Positions 18,960 to 31,342 are shown, numbered from the stretch's first letter. The stretch is 47,063 nt of DNA from Halocafeteria seosinensis (GCA_001687465.1 LVLI01000287.1:1-47063), one strand, 5' to 3'. The notes: a model not told the origin generated them from the letters alone. Translations and numbers: made by a program.

Positions 18960-20715
18960 ATGTCAATGAGCTCGCGATCGTCTACGGGCGACAGTCGCCG
19001 TGGTAGCCGGACAAGAAGGACATCAACACACTCCTCTCCTGCTAGGAAGTCCAATCTGAAGACTAGCAGCCAAAGGGCAACACAATCGGGACCGTCGTCG
19101 TCTTCCATACACGGTGGCCTTCCCGAAGAACTATGGACCTCACCGACCATTGGCAACAGGAGTCGTTCGGCGTCCCAGAAAGTCCCCAGAGCTGAGAAAC
19201 ACCGAGGTAATTCAAACAGTTTTTCGACTACGTTTTCTGCAAGAAGTGGGGACATCACGTATACTGGATCTACGTCAGCAGAAGGCGCTGTATTCACCTA
19301 CACCAAAACCGCCGCTGCTGACAGGTATTCCTCTTCTGCAGCTCGTCCTCCTAGAGAACCTCACCGATCGGTAAGCGCCGTTCGGCCAGGAACTTCCCAA
19401 GCGGCCAGCTATTATACGTCCGATCAGCAGCCTTCCAAAGAATCAGAATTCACTCAAGAGCGTCTGAAATCAATGAGTGATAACGATATAGACAACATTG
19501 TCTCCAAAGTTACAGAAATGTTTTCTGGGGCAGGACCGGCGAGGACCTCTCTGCAATCCGGCGAGAGCTCCCGGCAGTATAACGAAGAAAGCAAGGGCTA
19601 TGAGCATACGAGAGATAGTGATAGACATGCAACCTCGGCAAAACACAAAGTAGAATTTGCTCCGGGTAGCTTTAAGGAGCATCACTCGTCTACGGCCAAC
19701 GTCGGAAGAAGCCGCAGAACAGAGCCCTCCGGAATGGAAGCGTCCCCTCCTTACACGTACAAAGATATTTCACCAGAATCGTCCGTTACGGACAGTCAAT
19801 CTGAACTAAGTGCAGAACCGAATGACCACGGAAGTAGCGACGAGCGTGAGAATTTTTCTCACGGTCTTCCCGCTCGCTCACAGAGGACCCGTCCTGACAC
19901 TCGACAAGTACGCTCCGGTGGTAGCACGTCTAAACGTCCCTTCAATACGAAACGAAAGAGCGGAAAGAAAAAGCCGAAACAGGATGTAACCCCTGTTACT
20001 GATGCTTATGCTCCTAGTGGAGTCGATACCGACCGTGACCCGAACGAACAAATGTACCGTTTAATGAAGCTGCACAGCACAGAGGTAAAGAATTTGAAGT
20101 CGAAACACAAGTCTGAAGTGAATCGAATCAAAAGTTAGTATATTGTTAGCGAAACCTAGAACCGATATTACTAAGCGTGTTTCCTTGTTCTTCGCAGAAT
20201 ACTACAAGGAAAAACTTAGGTCTCTCCAGGAGCGGCAGAAAGAAGTTGATGAAATGAACGCGTCGTACTTTGCACGGATGCAGACAAAATACGAGCAGCA
20301 AATCCAACGGTTGAAAAAGCTGCTGGAAAATGAGACGGAAAGATTGAATCAAGCAAGAGCTGCACTTGTCCAGACAGCTCAGATTCAAACTGGAGAAGAC
20401 CATGATACCGGCGAAGCAGAAGAATGGACAACTGCCAAGAGCCGCGCAACGCCTAGTGTCAGTGCGGAGCATTTGATTCAGGAACTTACAAAGAAAGTAA
20501 CTAGTCTACAGCGAGCTGTAAAACGAAAAGACAGTGAGCTGTCACAGATGCAACGGAAACTTGCTGACAATCACAAGAGAGTCAAGTCGCTCTCCGAAGA
20601 AAACCAGCAGTTAAAGCAACCGTCACTAAGAGAACGTCAGTATCAACACGAGCTTTCAGAGATGAAAGAGCAATTGGCGAATTTGCGAAGAATTGTTTAT
20701 GGTAAATCCTTCTAA
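18960..20715 (+). CDS. Ser-rich protein with C-terminal coiled coil, two exons
   Basis: Exon 1 is 18960-20133, exon 2 20198-20715; the 64 bp intron (GTTAGT...TTCGCAG) is phase 1 and the join reads NRIK|KYYKEKLRSLQERQ, continuing the heptad pattern. The total is 563 residues. The first 330 are Ser/Thr/Arg-rich and probably disordered. From about 350 to the end the sequence is a long coiled coil (MKLHSTEVKNLKSKHKSEV, FARMQTKYEQQIQRLKKLL, LTKKVTSLQRAVKRKDSEL). The architecture resembles cytoskeletal or centrosomal scaffolds, but no specific family is recognised. Confidence 0.8.
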
Positions 20716-21159
20716 GCCCCAATTTCGCGGAAGTGAAGCCCCATGCTGACGGAAGGCACCGCCGTCTAAATGACGGCGGAATCGTAGGTGTAACAGGTTC
20801 ATAGAACTTACGGATAGGAATTAAAGCTGGTAAGTTAAGAGTCGTGCTACAACTGGCTGTAGAAGAATCTGAGTAGATAAATTGCCACAATGGATATTTT
20901 GAAATTCCGTGTTTGATACGTACTTATAAAATCAGAACATGAGAAAACCACTACTAGGTGACCACAAATTCTTTCCAACTTGAACTTTTTTTTTCGAACT
21001 AGTTGTGAAGCAGTCTCTGTCTTGACGTACAGAACCCCACGAGCCTCAGGATCGGCGGCTGCTCGGAACTCAATAGATACACAGACATCTAGCAGACCCG
21101 CTTCAGGCACACAGAGGTGATTCTGTCAAGCAAGGAGAAGCAGTAGAAAGTCGTGCATA
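20716..21159. other. Intergenic, no gene seen
   Basis: Holds the 3' end of the coiled-coil gene and the promoter of the FAM241-like gene. An inverted pair GACGGAAGGCACCGCCGTC near 20748-20766 may be a small hairpin just downstream of the stop codon. Confidence 0.35.
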
Positions 21160-21714
21160 ATGGTGTATGTGACGGCGAGTGGGGACGGTACGTGCTTGTT
21201 TCATGGCTTACAAAGGTACAGACTTCATAATGTTGTTACCATGGGAGTATGCAGTGATCCCAGATAATGACCCTCGTGCCAAACAAAGGCGGCAACCAGG
21301 GGGCTCGTCGCCCCAGCAGAGCTCACGAGGCTTCATGAGCTCGTCCAACATGTTCCACGGAGGAGCTTCGGGAAGCGGCGGTACAGGGACTAATACACAA
21401 GCACCCGCTCCACGGGGACAAGGAGGCGCAGGCGGAGCGGGAGGGGAAGGCTTTGTAGATAAAATAGCCCGCATGATTGGAGTGCATGGCATGGCGATAA
21501 CGTCTCCAGCAAGTACGTACGGGGTTCTGACTGGTACCCAACGACCTACGTGTATTTTATTGTATTGTTTGGTGCAGTGTTTGGACTGCCCCAAACGGAG
21601 ATTCCTTTGATATACTTCATTTTTATTGGTATTGGACTCTTATTTTTCGGCTGGAAAGCACTCCTCATTGGAGTGCTATTTTTGTTCTTCTTCATTTCCA
21701 ACCAAGCTCATTGA
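21160..21714 (+). CDS. FAM241-family small membrane protein, three exons
   Basis: Exons 21160-21187, 21255-21512 and 21578-21714 (introns 67 and 65 bp, both phase 1) give 140 residues. The N-terminus MVYVTASGDVIPDNDPRAK matches the conserved start of animal FAM241B (MVRILANGEIVQDDDPRV, from memory of that family). A Gly/Ser/Gln-rich linker follows, then GFVDKIARMIG and a C-terminal hydrophobic hairpin (EIPLIYFIFIGIGLLFFGW, KALLIGVLFLFFFIS). The human proteins are small ER/endosome-associated membrane proteins of poorly known function. The gene is easily missed, since its first exon is only 28 bp and no single frame covers it. Confidence 0.85.
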
Positions 21715-21828
21715 CGGTACAGAAAACGCTATATTAGCGGGCTACGATAATGTTGTGGTGTGAAGGTACCAGAGATACATTACACTTGCGTTTTCGGGAG
21801 AGATATTTTGTTATGCGTGAACGGACGT

Positions 21829-23349
21829 TTATTGATCAACTTCATGGTGCCTAAACGCTCCCCAGTAACTCGAGCACACTAACGAAGGGGGGTGCCATTG
21901 TAGCCAAGCCAACATCGTATTAAATTCGAACATCCGATTATCCTCCCATACTTTTTCACTATTCAATGCGATATCTCGGACATAATCTTGAAACCATTTT
22001 CGCGGAAACAACACTGGATTATTCGTCCAGTTGGTGTCCTGTGATGTATAACAGTAACTCTTTGGGTCCTCGGTACCTGCATCGTGGTAACAGGCGAATG
22101 TGAATGGTGTCATCAAAGGAGCATCGATATCAAAGCAAATGCTTTACATTGGACCACTCTGCCTTTGGCATGTTTAATAATATCTGGATCGCAGTAAATA
22201 AAGAGCCAGTTCATGTGGTCGCCAAACCCACCGCTTGACCTCCAATTCGAATTGTAAGGGCATGTTCTCTCGGGATTTTGGCAACAATCAGGCATACCCT
22301 CCGTTGGATGATCGCGTTTTCCCCGTAGTCTGTATTTCGCCAGCAGGTATATTCAAGATGATACCATGCCTTTTTCGGTCGTAATGCTGTGTACTCCACC
22401 TACCTGTATACATCTACCCCATGCACAAGGTGTTCGAACGCTGTCCATAATTCATCAAGCAGTACGCTTTGGGAGGTCATTACTTCGAAATCTTTCTCCA
22501 AGAATAGAATGTAATCGGAAGTGCTGCCAGACGAGCAAAATATAATGGCGTCAGTGACCATCATCGAACACACACCACACGTACCTGTTGCCCACTAAAT
22601 ATGCCAGACTCGGCCCTGCCATGATGTTGCCACCCCGCTCTGAAGTAGTGAAGATAGTGAATCCGTAAGTATTTGCCAAGTTGACATCCTCCTGAAATAG
22701 ACAAGCAATTAGCAAAAATAACTGTGTACGTTGCCACGGTAAGGTAACTCCCCTCATTGCTTCTCGCTCTTACCTGAGACGGGCTGTTGATGAAGATGAA
22801 CTTTTCTTCCGCCACTTCGAGCAACCCTGTTTTGTGCCATGTTTTCAATGAATGCGCTAAAGATTTGGGCGCTTTATACGTCACCACCGCCAAGGCCAAG
22901 GATTTGGAAGCCACTTCATCCAAGGTCACATTGGCTGTATGCCCACACAAGTAGTGGTCCGTAAACGAGTGCAGTTTAAGGTTACTCTCCCCCATCGCCC
23001 GCGCTAATTTGGACCTCTTGGCACGAGGGAGAGACATATCTTTGGACGTCCCCAGCGCCGTCCTGGCTGAGCGTAGAACCTGACTTTCAGCGTTCTCAAT
23101 GGCACTTTGTATAGCTGCTTCATCCTTTTGCGCGATATAGAACACCAGTCCCAAAAACGCCATTACTATGACCAACAGCTTGCCACACGATAAAGCGGCG
23201 TCGCAGTGCCAAGAGACACGTAAACGCCTCTTTGGGGGATCGATGGAGCCATCGGCTTTGGGCGCCGAAGGGGTCTTCGCGATCCAAATACCATTGCGCA
23301 GCTCTCCACCACCACTACTAGGGCTATTGGTAAACGATGGACGGCTCAT
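21829..23349 (-). CDS. Type II membrane glycosyltransferase-like protein, five exons
   Basis: Exons (minus strand) 23349-22774, 22691-22585, 22523-22404, 22329-22148 and 22076-21829; introns 82, 61, 74 and 71 bp, all GT-AG and in phase, giving 410 residues. There is a short cytosolic tail, one membrane segment (LLVIVMAFLGLVFYIA, about residues 60-75), then a lumenal domain: LALAVVTYKAPKSLAHSLK, FIFINSPSQEDVNLANTYGF, SDYILFLEKDFEVM, YRLRGKRDHP, and DTNWTNNPVLFPRKWF. The layout (nucleotide-sugar-like Rossmann start, acidic F-L-E-K-D-F-E motif, N-W-x-N-N-P near the end) fits a Golgi glycosyltransferase-like family, but the substrate and CAZy family are unknown. The final two introns remove apparent frame breaks, so there is no sign of decay. 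Confidence 0.75.
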
Positions 23350-23576
23350 ATTATACTACAACTACTTAAATATTGATGTTTTTTTCCTTTATCATTAACA
23401 ATAACAATTGACACGGACTGGGGAACTGCCAAGCCTGGCTGTATGGACCCATCTAGTCTATCTAGATTTCACAGTATATCCTCTGAAATTTTCCACAAAA
23501 AATGGTAGCAACAGCTACCACGAGATGCCCTCTTATAAATCGCAACTATTCAGTATAGACAGTGAGATGGTAAAAG

Positions 23577-25718
23577 TCAAGCAAATTCTGAATTGGCTTC
23601 TTGTTGGTCCTTACTCTGTAACTCTTTCAGCTGCTCTTCGACAGCCTTGAAACTATTACCATCTGCCAGAATGCGTTCGGCAACGCGCAATGCTTCATTG
23701 GCATTCCTTTTGATAGCATAGAGTCCAAGATCTTGAATTTCACCCTCATGCTTGATCACTGTGCGATAAAAGGAAGCCCTCCCTGCACCCCCGGATATAC
23801 TATGAACCCCCGATTTCTTCGGCAATGGCAACGTCGATGAGTTCTTCCCACTTTTGGGTGATGAAGCTTTCGCTCCCTTCTTCTGTTGGGAAGACCCGCC
23901 CACAACAGCATGATTATTAGCCTTTGTACCGGCAGAACGTCCCTGTTTGCGGGGACGAGTACTCTCTTTCGGTTCAACAGTTGAAGGGGCACCGTGTCTC
24001 CTCACTCGCCGACCGAATAGCCCTCCACAGACCGGTAATCTGGACCCCACCATGGCAGCAGCGCGACTATTACCCGATAAGACTCTCCGCGACTTATATA
24101 AAACAGAGGTACAATCTTCCACTTCTATTCTTTTACCCAGTAAAGCAGATATAATTGTTGCCAATCCAGTTTCAAAAATCAGTCGTGCTTCATCATAGCT
24201 CCGATAAGCACCCAAATGGAACATCCATCCTCTGTACTCCAGAGAGACTTCCCATCTCAGTAAAAATTTAGAGTCTGTGTGTAAAATGGCAAATGGGGAG
24301 ATAACGCCTTCATTTTGAGCCTTCTGCACCGCTGTTTCTTCTGTATCGTTGAACTCAGCCGAACCCCCTTCAGTGCCAAACCCGTTGTAAAGTGCGACGC
24401 ACTCTTCTTCTCGATCGTTCATTGACGCCGACGTTTTTTGCTGAGCGGAACCCCCTTTGCTATCCTTGTTAGTCGGAGCATACTGACTGTAGAGCGGAGG
24501 CCATGCAGTGCTAGCCCCTGTAGCACGTGAATATCGATCGTGGTTTTCCGGTGCTTTTTGAGGCCCAACTTTAACACTCCTAGAAGAATGATAGGCGGAA
24601 AGAGATTCTAAGATACGTTGCTGGAGCGAGTCTTGCAAAGAATGGACGTCCTTCAAGGTTGCATCCAATAAGAAAGCCGGCGGGTTTGTCAAATTGTAAG
24701 GACGGAAATAAAACCTTCTCGAAGTGTGAAAGTTGCTTCTCTGGCTGCCATCGTGATTATCACTACCCATGGTAGCACTACCATGGGTATTCTGCGGGGA
24801 GCTGCTGCTTGTTTGTATAGACGACTGAATAGGGGATGAATCCGCAGGATAGGAAGCAGAATAAGCCGTGGCATATACGGATACCACTTTGTCTTGGTGA
24901 TCTGCACTAGGTATGTCTCCAGCATTCATAGCTTGTCCCTCCTTTTCCAGTTCTACATTTCTGACAACTTTCAATTGAGGATCGTCCTTGTAGTCGTTCA
25001 AAGACAGAACATGCGAAGAAACTGCCACCTGTGGTGCTTGAGACGCCCAGCTAGGTTGCATTGAGGGTGGCATTGGAGGATGCCAGCCAGGGGCAATTTT
25101 CCGATGAGATTGCTGAGCTAACCCTTGCGCTTGTCGATAATCATTTTTCAATTGAGCCCCTTGTGGCTGTGCATAGGCAGCTTTTCCCGCTGCGTTGGAG
25201 GCAGTCTGCACTAACGCTGGCGGAGAGGTATTTGTAGCATGAGCCTTTTGCGCTGCAGCTTGAGCCGATGGTTGCCATGCATTACCTCCAGGCTGGCGCT
25301 GTTGCTGAATTTGTACATGTTGATCGTCTTCTTCCGTATCTGATTCTGTTTCAGACCCTGAAGAGCTGTCCCCAGAGCCTGATTGAGTTGAGGACCCACT
25401 GCTGGAGTCCTCTCGAGGCCTTTTCCCGTTGTTTACCGGTCTATTTAGCGCAGCACTGTTGGTTGTAGTTGGCCGATGCACAGACTGAGTTGTTTGGGAC
25501 TTATCAACTGAATGTTGTTGCTGAGAGGAATTTGCCGTTCTTGAGGCATTCTGCGGCGTCTGTTGCTCCTCATTGTCCGATGAATACGCTGTCGACGAAC
25601 CATCAGATGATGTCCGCGATGATGACGAGCCGACACTCTCTCTGTCATCCTCTTTTGACTTCGTATGGGCGTCATTATCATTAGGACCTGCTGGTGTCCC
25701 AGAAGCTGAAGAGGACAT
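23577..25718 (-). CDS. Ser/Gln-rich protein of unknown function (713 aa)
   Basis: A single open frame with start MSSSASGTPAGPNDND. The first 330 residues are low complexity (Ser, Gln, Asp/Glu, Pro), as in regulatory or RNA-binding proteins. A folded part is likely at about residues 450-545 (SPFAILHTDSKFLLRWEVSL, YRGWMFHLGAYRSYDEARLI). The phrase Y-R-G-W-x-F-x-L-G-x-Y-x-S-Y-D-E-A-R loosely recalls AP2/ERF DNA-binding domains, but the match is weak. A second short domain ends the protein (GLYAIKRNANEALRVAERIL). A basic Lys/Ser region around 590-640 could be a nuclear signal. No function is assigned. Confidence 0.7.
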   Translation of the reverse strand: MSSSASGTPAGPNDNDAHTKSKEDDRESVGSSSSRTSSDGSSTAYSSDNEEQQTPQNASRTANSSQQQHSVDKSQTTQSVHRPTTTNSAALNRPVNNGKRPREDSSSGSSTQSGSGDSSSGSETESDTEEDDQHVQIQQQRQPGGNAWQPSAQAAAQKAHATNTSPPALVQTASNAAGKAAYAQPQGAQLKNDYRQAQGLAQQSHRKIAPGWHPPMPPSMQPSWASQAPQVAVSSHVLSLNDYKDDPQLKVVRNVELEKEGQAMNAGDIPSADHQDKVVSVYATAYSASYPADSSPIQSSIQTSSSSPQNTHGSATMGSDNHDGSQRSNFHTSRRFYFRPYNLTNPPAFLLDATLKDVHSLQDSLQQRILESLSAYHSSRSVKVGPQKAPENHDRYSRATGASTAWPPLYSQYAPTNKDSKGGSAQQKTSASMNDREEECVALYNGFGTEGGSAEFNDTEETAVQKAQNEGVISPFAILHTDSKFLLRWEVSLEYRGWMFHLGAYRSYDEARLIFETGLATIISALLGKRIEVEDCTSVLYKSRRVLSGNSRAAAMVGSRLPVCGGLFGRRVRRHGAPSTVEPKESTRPRKQGRSAGTKANNHAVVGGSSQQKKGAKASSPKSGKNSSTLPLPKKSGVHSISGGAGRASFYRTVIKHEGEIQDLGLYAIKRNANEALRVAERILADGNSFKAVEEQLKELQSKDQQEANSEFA

Positions 25719-26692
25719 GATTCACGCTCTACTGATGGCTTCCGGTTTATGTATGGGCCCATACGACCCAACAAATGCAATGGATCATAATGGACGCGAA
25801 ATTGTGGACAACACTGCATTATACGCACTGTAAACCCTTTGTAATGTAATAGAACGGCAGGTGAGCGAAATGATTGACACCTTTGAAGAAACATCATGAA
25901 CTTCAGTTCAGACGGTCCTGTCAGAAACACATCTGGGACCTCCCACTCCCATCCTGAAGGGGTTATGCCTATTGGGGAGTCACTAGGAGCCTTTGATGGC
26001 AATGCAACATATCCGAATGGGAACAAGAATGTGAAATGTGTATAAACCAACTTGGCTTGATTTGTGCTACCAACAAGTTGCCGACAATATCTAACTTCTA
26101 CCTACACAGAAGCAAAGTATCGAGAGAACACAGTGGCCATAGTATGCAATGTCTGTTGTTGTAAGTGTCATTCTATCATTCCGTGTTCTTCTGAGTGAAG
26201 TGCTGTATTTCTACGAGACGTAGAGACTTCAGGAGGCAGGGCCACTCCCATCTCGTACGAGGGAAATCCCAGATACATGCGCTGCCATAACAATACATGA
26301 TGCGACCACCAATACCGGTTTCGGTGGTATGATTGATATCTCATGGAAATGTATATGGAAATATCGATTGTATAGACCAATGCATATACTTCTTTTTCAT
26401 ACCATATACATGGTAGCTTCCCCTCCTGTGGCGACATTGGAAAGCGGCGCAATGGCTTCAAAAATGAGAGTCCATTTCCCTTGTCGAGTCTCCGTTTCCT
26501 GGAAATTCGAAGAGACCATCGCACATACCAACACTGAATAGTCTCGTTGATATGCAAATTTTTGACTTACCTGGGATACCGGAACCCAAATGGACATACT
26601 GAGACACTTATAACACTTAGTGGCTAGAAATGATCTTATTTATCGAGAGATTGTTTGGTATCGGCTTGCATTGGGCGTCGACAGTTAGAGTA
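25719..26692. other. Intergenic about 1 kb, no gene seen
   Basis: Contains the promoter of the Ser/Gln-rich gene and the 3' flank of the PAP2 gene. Several 60-130 codon ORFs on both strands lack any recognisable feature or plausible splice structure. Confidence 0.4.
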
Positions 26693-28420
26693 TTACAGCT
26701 TCACTGTCTTGCTTCGGCCGCTGACTCGGGCCACCACGTCGCCAGAACTTGCGTGGTTCGGCCGCTTCCCCGCTCCGTCGTATTCACGGGACAAACGTGG
26801 CCACTGAATTGATCCTATGAATATTACGACAAGCATTGTAATGAGGCTATGGGAGAGCGCGGAACCACAAATGCTATTTGCTAACCATTCAACAAGACAC
26901 GTCTTCCTGTAGGAGCAGTACCAATACTCATTCAACAAGTGTCCACTGACCTGTCATCTGGGTAACCGACAAGCAAACGTTCTGGAAACCGACTGTATAG
27001 CAGCCGCGAGAACCCACTGACGTTTGTTTGATCTGTTGGCGCTGCCATGCCTATATGGAAGTCTTTATTGAGAATCCATGCATTAAAAAAGGATATCGAT
27101 ATCGTACTTCCAAGGACAGCGCCCAACGATACATCGACAACACGGTGTCGGTTATCCCAAACTCGAGTCGCCGCGACCCACGTTGCCAACAACAGTGGTA
27201 ACACAGACAAACAGGCTCTAATGAGAACTCTAGAAAACCAGCTAAAGGGGGAAAACTGATAGTCTGTTCTGTCAGTATTGCTTGCCACCATGCTCCCATC
27301 TTGGTTCCTGGAACTTAGAGACAACGCAAAAGACAGGAAATGGTACAGCCAAAGAGCAAGAAAGGACATCCCTGCAAAACTAGAAGATGAATGTCCAGAG
27401 ACGAACGATTTCATTCCATTGTGAACATCCTCGGTGGACCCTCGGCATTTGTCTATACTACCCAGACTGAGCGGGTCCGTCTCGCTGATATATTCGCTGA
27501 AATCTCCTTCCTGCTAACAAGCATCATCTAGCGAGCTGCATATCTTAACAAATAAAACATGTACTGTTCAATACGAAAGCTTACGTTGAATGCCTTCCGA
27601 AATCCTTCATAGTCGCATCTGGAAGGCAAACGCAATACTCATATGACTTCAGTGACGGTTTCTGCTTCACGGCCTTATACCCATACAAATAGAAAAAGCA
27701 CGGACGCTTTGACCCTATCATATCCTTTAGGATTGCTGTTGCAATGTTGTTAACCAAGTCTGTAAGCGCATTGTAACAACTGACTGAAGCACCGTTATTA
27801 GCCGAAACTCGGTTGGTGCTTACAAGCAGTGACCAACGTGCTCAGAATGGGGAGAACCGGCCTTAACCGCAGTGCATAGCAGATCCCCTTGCCATTGACG
27901 CAGTACGAATGAGCAAATAAGATGCTCGAAAAGATTACGAGCGCTGGAACTACCAGTGAGAGGAAAACCATGAGGCCTGACGAAATAGTTTCGCGTGCTT
28001 CAAAGCTCAATCCAGGGTCCCTCTCATAAAAGTCGTTTTCTACGGGAGATATTTGCCCATGATGAAGGCCCTGTCAGACACGGCATTTAGGAGTAAAAAT
28101 AAGCAGAAATTCACCTTTGGCTAATTATGGCAGCACAGGAAGATATAAAGCACTCCCGTTAGCTGCGCACCTACCTGCTGAAGCGGCAGTAAGAGCAGTG
28201 GAGCCACCACGTAGGTCCATCTAGTGTACAATGTCCTCGACTGACTCGATTCTGAATATCTTGTATGGGAAGATTCAGCTGGAGTGGACTCTACATCATG
28301 TGCATGCCCGATAAGGTTCTCATGGTCCTCACATGAAGTGGTGGTTACACCGGTGTGAGACATTGTTTGCGATTTCATGGCTACTACAGGGAATGAATAC
28401 CGCTCTTTCAGTGTAACCAA
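26693..28420 (-). CDS. PAP2-type lipid phosphate phosphatase, five exons
   Basis: Proposed exons (minus) 28420-28175, 28070-27824, 27783-27585, 27496-26951, 26906-26693; all join in frame to 483 residues. The three PAP2 signature motifs are present: KDMIGSKRP (about 184-192), SGHS (about 264) and TRVWDNRHRVVD (about 340-351, with Thr for the usual Ser). About six membrane segments flank them (for example SGLMVFLSLVVPALVIFSS, VLIRACLSVLPLLLATWVAA). ENDFYERDPGLSF before the second segment is also typical of the family. Such enzymes dephosphorylate phosphatidic acid and related lipid phosphates in membranes. Introns 2 and 4 would be only 40 and 44 bp, shorter than the rest; the last exon is the least certain, and without it the protein ends at 26932. 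ATG at 28378 is an alternative start. Confidence 0.85.
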
Positions 28421-28561
28421 AGGTACCGATACCCAAGATATCTATTCAAACCTATCTGATCCCTCTTTTTCTACGAGCTCCAGCGACTAGAACTTCAACC
28501 TACGTCCTCAGCGATGTGAATGAGCAAAAGCGAGGATCAAACGCTAATGCAGAGCCATATT

Positions 28562-30446
28562 TTACTGTTTTGCACGGGGAGAAAACTTGCGAGCTTCCGT
28601 AAGAACATGCTCACTAGCAGCAACCAGGGATTGTACACGATCGCGATCAGACGAGTAACTGGATGTCGTACTCGTGGTCTGTGGTTTGGAAGCATGAGAA
28701 TCCATGCCATGAGTGTGTGGGGATGGTATGCGATCAAAATCGAAACGGTCGTGGGCTGGAACAGGTGCACCATTCCTGACATCTCGGATGCTCGTCTCTT
28801 CACCCGAAGCATTACTGTTTGACGCCCGTAGCTTGCGTTGAAATGTCCGCAGCGACTGCGGCGAAACCACAGGCGCAGATGACTCTCCGGGGTGCTCGTC
28901 TCCTTGGATTGGCCCGTGCTTATCATCTTCCCAAGAAACATTTTGAGATGATAGAACATGGCTAGATGTAGAGTGTGTGGTTTGGGTCGGTGTCGAATCT
29001 GTGGTCATTGCAGTATAGCGCGAGGCCGATAGTCCAGTCGATGTTGTAGATCCATTGCCACTACTGTGAGATTCGCCATATGCGCCACCATACGGGTGAG
29101 AAGCACTTTCAGTGACGCTACTGAGAGCTGTGGCAAGATCTTCTAACGCATGGTTACTCGAGAATTGAACCACGCCTCCTGCGTTCTCGTACTCTTTGGA
29201 TAGTTGGACAAGTTCTTGAGTGGCTTTCACTAGCTTTGCTAGCTTCTGCCGTGCTTCTAGCAACTCGAGATCTCGCTGTGTAACCCGTTCATTCGCGACA
29301 TTCAGGTTGTGCGATAGCTCGAGGATACGGTTATATAAATTATGCAACTCATCTCGCTTTGCTTGTATTGATTCCCTTTCTGCATTTGGTACACAACGCT
29401 CTTCTCAATGTCATCCGGACAGAAGTTGGAGGAGCTAAGCAAAACTCACTTTGCCTGAGCACATTATCTAAGTGCTCTGCCATCTGTTTGGCGGTAGCTT
29501 CCGTATGCTTCCGTTGCTGCAGTCACCGGGTACCGACACAATGAGCCAAGAAAGCACTAGCTTCTCAAATAACAGCACTCACCTGCACTTCCCGAGAGGC
29601 TTGATAAAGCACCCAGTGAGAGTGGGCAAGAGGGTCCATCTCTTTCCGTTCTGGGGAAACAGAATGCGCAACGGGACGTGTTATGTTTGGAGATCCCGCA
29701 TCATTTCCAAGTTTCTCCAGGGAATCCAGAGAATGCTGGAACTCAGCACGAGATGGTAGTTCCAGAGGCGCAACTTCCGCGTCGAGAGATTGTCGTGCAG
29801 AGCCTGGAGTAGACTGGAGTTCTCTGTTAGGAACAAAACCACGCAAGCGACATGTTTTCAAAAGAGTTAATAAATATATCCTGAGTAAATTCCATCACCT
29901 ACGATGCTCTAGATCTATCCAAAGCTTGATAGCGGAGGAATTCACCTGTGCCAAACAAACCGGGTCTTAGTGTGCGGGTCCACGATATGATGGGAAAACT
30001 GCACGCAACGTACGCTCTCTCTCGGTGCGTAACCTGGAGACGGAATGGAGTTGTTCTTGAAGCATCTGTCGGCGTTGGACTAATTGCTGTCGTAATTCCT
30101 TCATCAGCTTCCTCTCGCGTGGAGTTAACCGTTGGCCCTGTTGGAGCTTGTTTCTCAAGTGTTCGGCGTAGTTGTCAGGAGCGATGCTTGAGCTAACTGG
30201 CACCGAATTCCGTTGTTGTCCTCCTGCATCTTCGGTTAAGTCTTCCCTGGGAGGTGTATGTGGTCTGTCAGATGGCGGGGGAGGAGGAGGAGGCTTCAGA
30301 ACGCCATCTTGGTGGACGTGCGTTCCGAAATCTAAGTACTCTGGACGCTTTCCCGAGTGCTGAGAGCCCTCTGTTTGCTCATTCAGGTCATTCTCATCAT
30401 AATAACCTTTCAGCAGACGGTCGAGTTGCTGCTGTAGGGACATCAC
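28562..30446 (-). CDS. Coiled-coil protein with poly-proline segment, five exons
   Basis: Exons (minus) 30446-30014, 29945-29903, 29823-29583, 29516-29450 and 29379-28562, separated by introns of 68, 79, 66 and 70 bp, give a continuous 533-residue frame. The N-terminal region has LKPPPPPPPSDRP near residue 50. Coiled coil runs from about 100 to 160 (LTPRERKLMKELRQQLVQRR) and again from about 235 to 320 (KRDELHNLYNRILELSHNLN, RDLELLEARQKLAKLVKATQ). The C-terminal third is Ser/Thr-rich. The 43 bp and 67 bp exons extend the coil in phase, which supports the model. No family is recognised. Its end is only 141 bp from the PAP2 start on the same strand. Confidence 0.75.
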
Positions 30447-31342
30447 GGCGTATGTAATGGCTTGAACAACACCCCGGCTAGGACGTTGACCAGTCGCATG
30501 CAGTCGTCCACTGTGATAATCTATTCACACCGCTGAATTACGCATTGATACCTTCCAACGAATGTTGATGAATTCCATTCTTTGCATCATATTAACACAC
30601 CTAACCATTCATGTACTAAAGGTATTGGTATATCATCAGTCTGGAATGCACAAACTCCACTTCAAGCCCAACTTGGCTAACTTTGCCATTGGCAATTGCC
30701 TTCCGACTGGAAGTTCCAAGGTTGAATACAGCTGTGATCATTCTTCGCGAAGACCGTCGACGCCCACTTGCCCTTCGTTCTTTTCTTTAGCTTGTGCTGG
30801 ATGTGACAAGACTTAGCCGCTAGCCAACGACGTCACAGTGTGCATGGTTCAACAGGTAGGATACTGTAGATGAGACGAGTAATTGGAACGGGAAACAATT
30901 CACAAAATTTGTAACACAAATACAATTTGGAAACGAGTCCCGCTCTATTTCAGTCCAGTTTGGCATACATAGGACAAACTAACGGAATACGGACCATACC
31001 AGTCGATGCATATTTATATGGTCTCAATAGTATCATTGGAGTGTTGTGGAAATGTACATTCATGCTGATCTCCGCGAGAAAGTAGCCTCGACGTAACTGT
31101 ACAATACAAATGTAAATTGCACCAGAATGGACCACTGTTATCCTTCAGTACAATCGGCATTGACAGTGCATTCACCATGTCAACACTCACTCAGCGTATC
31201 GCTCATCGTTCGAAGTTTGATGTCGCCTCAGCGAAGCAACGTTTCCCGAAGCGAACATAATGGAATCTTGACTAGACGTCTTCCGGGAAGCATTTCCACA
31301 AGCTCCCTGCAGTAGGACCCTCCTCCTGGATTGCCACTCATC
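30447..31342. other. Intergenic about 0.9 kb, no gene seen
   Basis: Upstream region of the coiled-coil gene. Short ORFs only; no repeat, RNA gene or mobile element recognised. Confidence 0.4.

Noticed and set aside
22140-22148. Apparent frameshift in the glycosyltransferase-like gene (and an in-frame TAG near 22400)
   Set aside because: Introns of 71 and 74 bp with normal splice sites remove both problems and restore a continuous protein.
25445-26050. 201-codon minus-strand ORF overlapping the Ser/Gln-rich gene
   Set aside because: Shadow of the low-complexity coding region in another frame.
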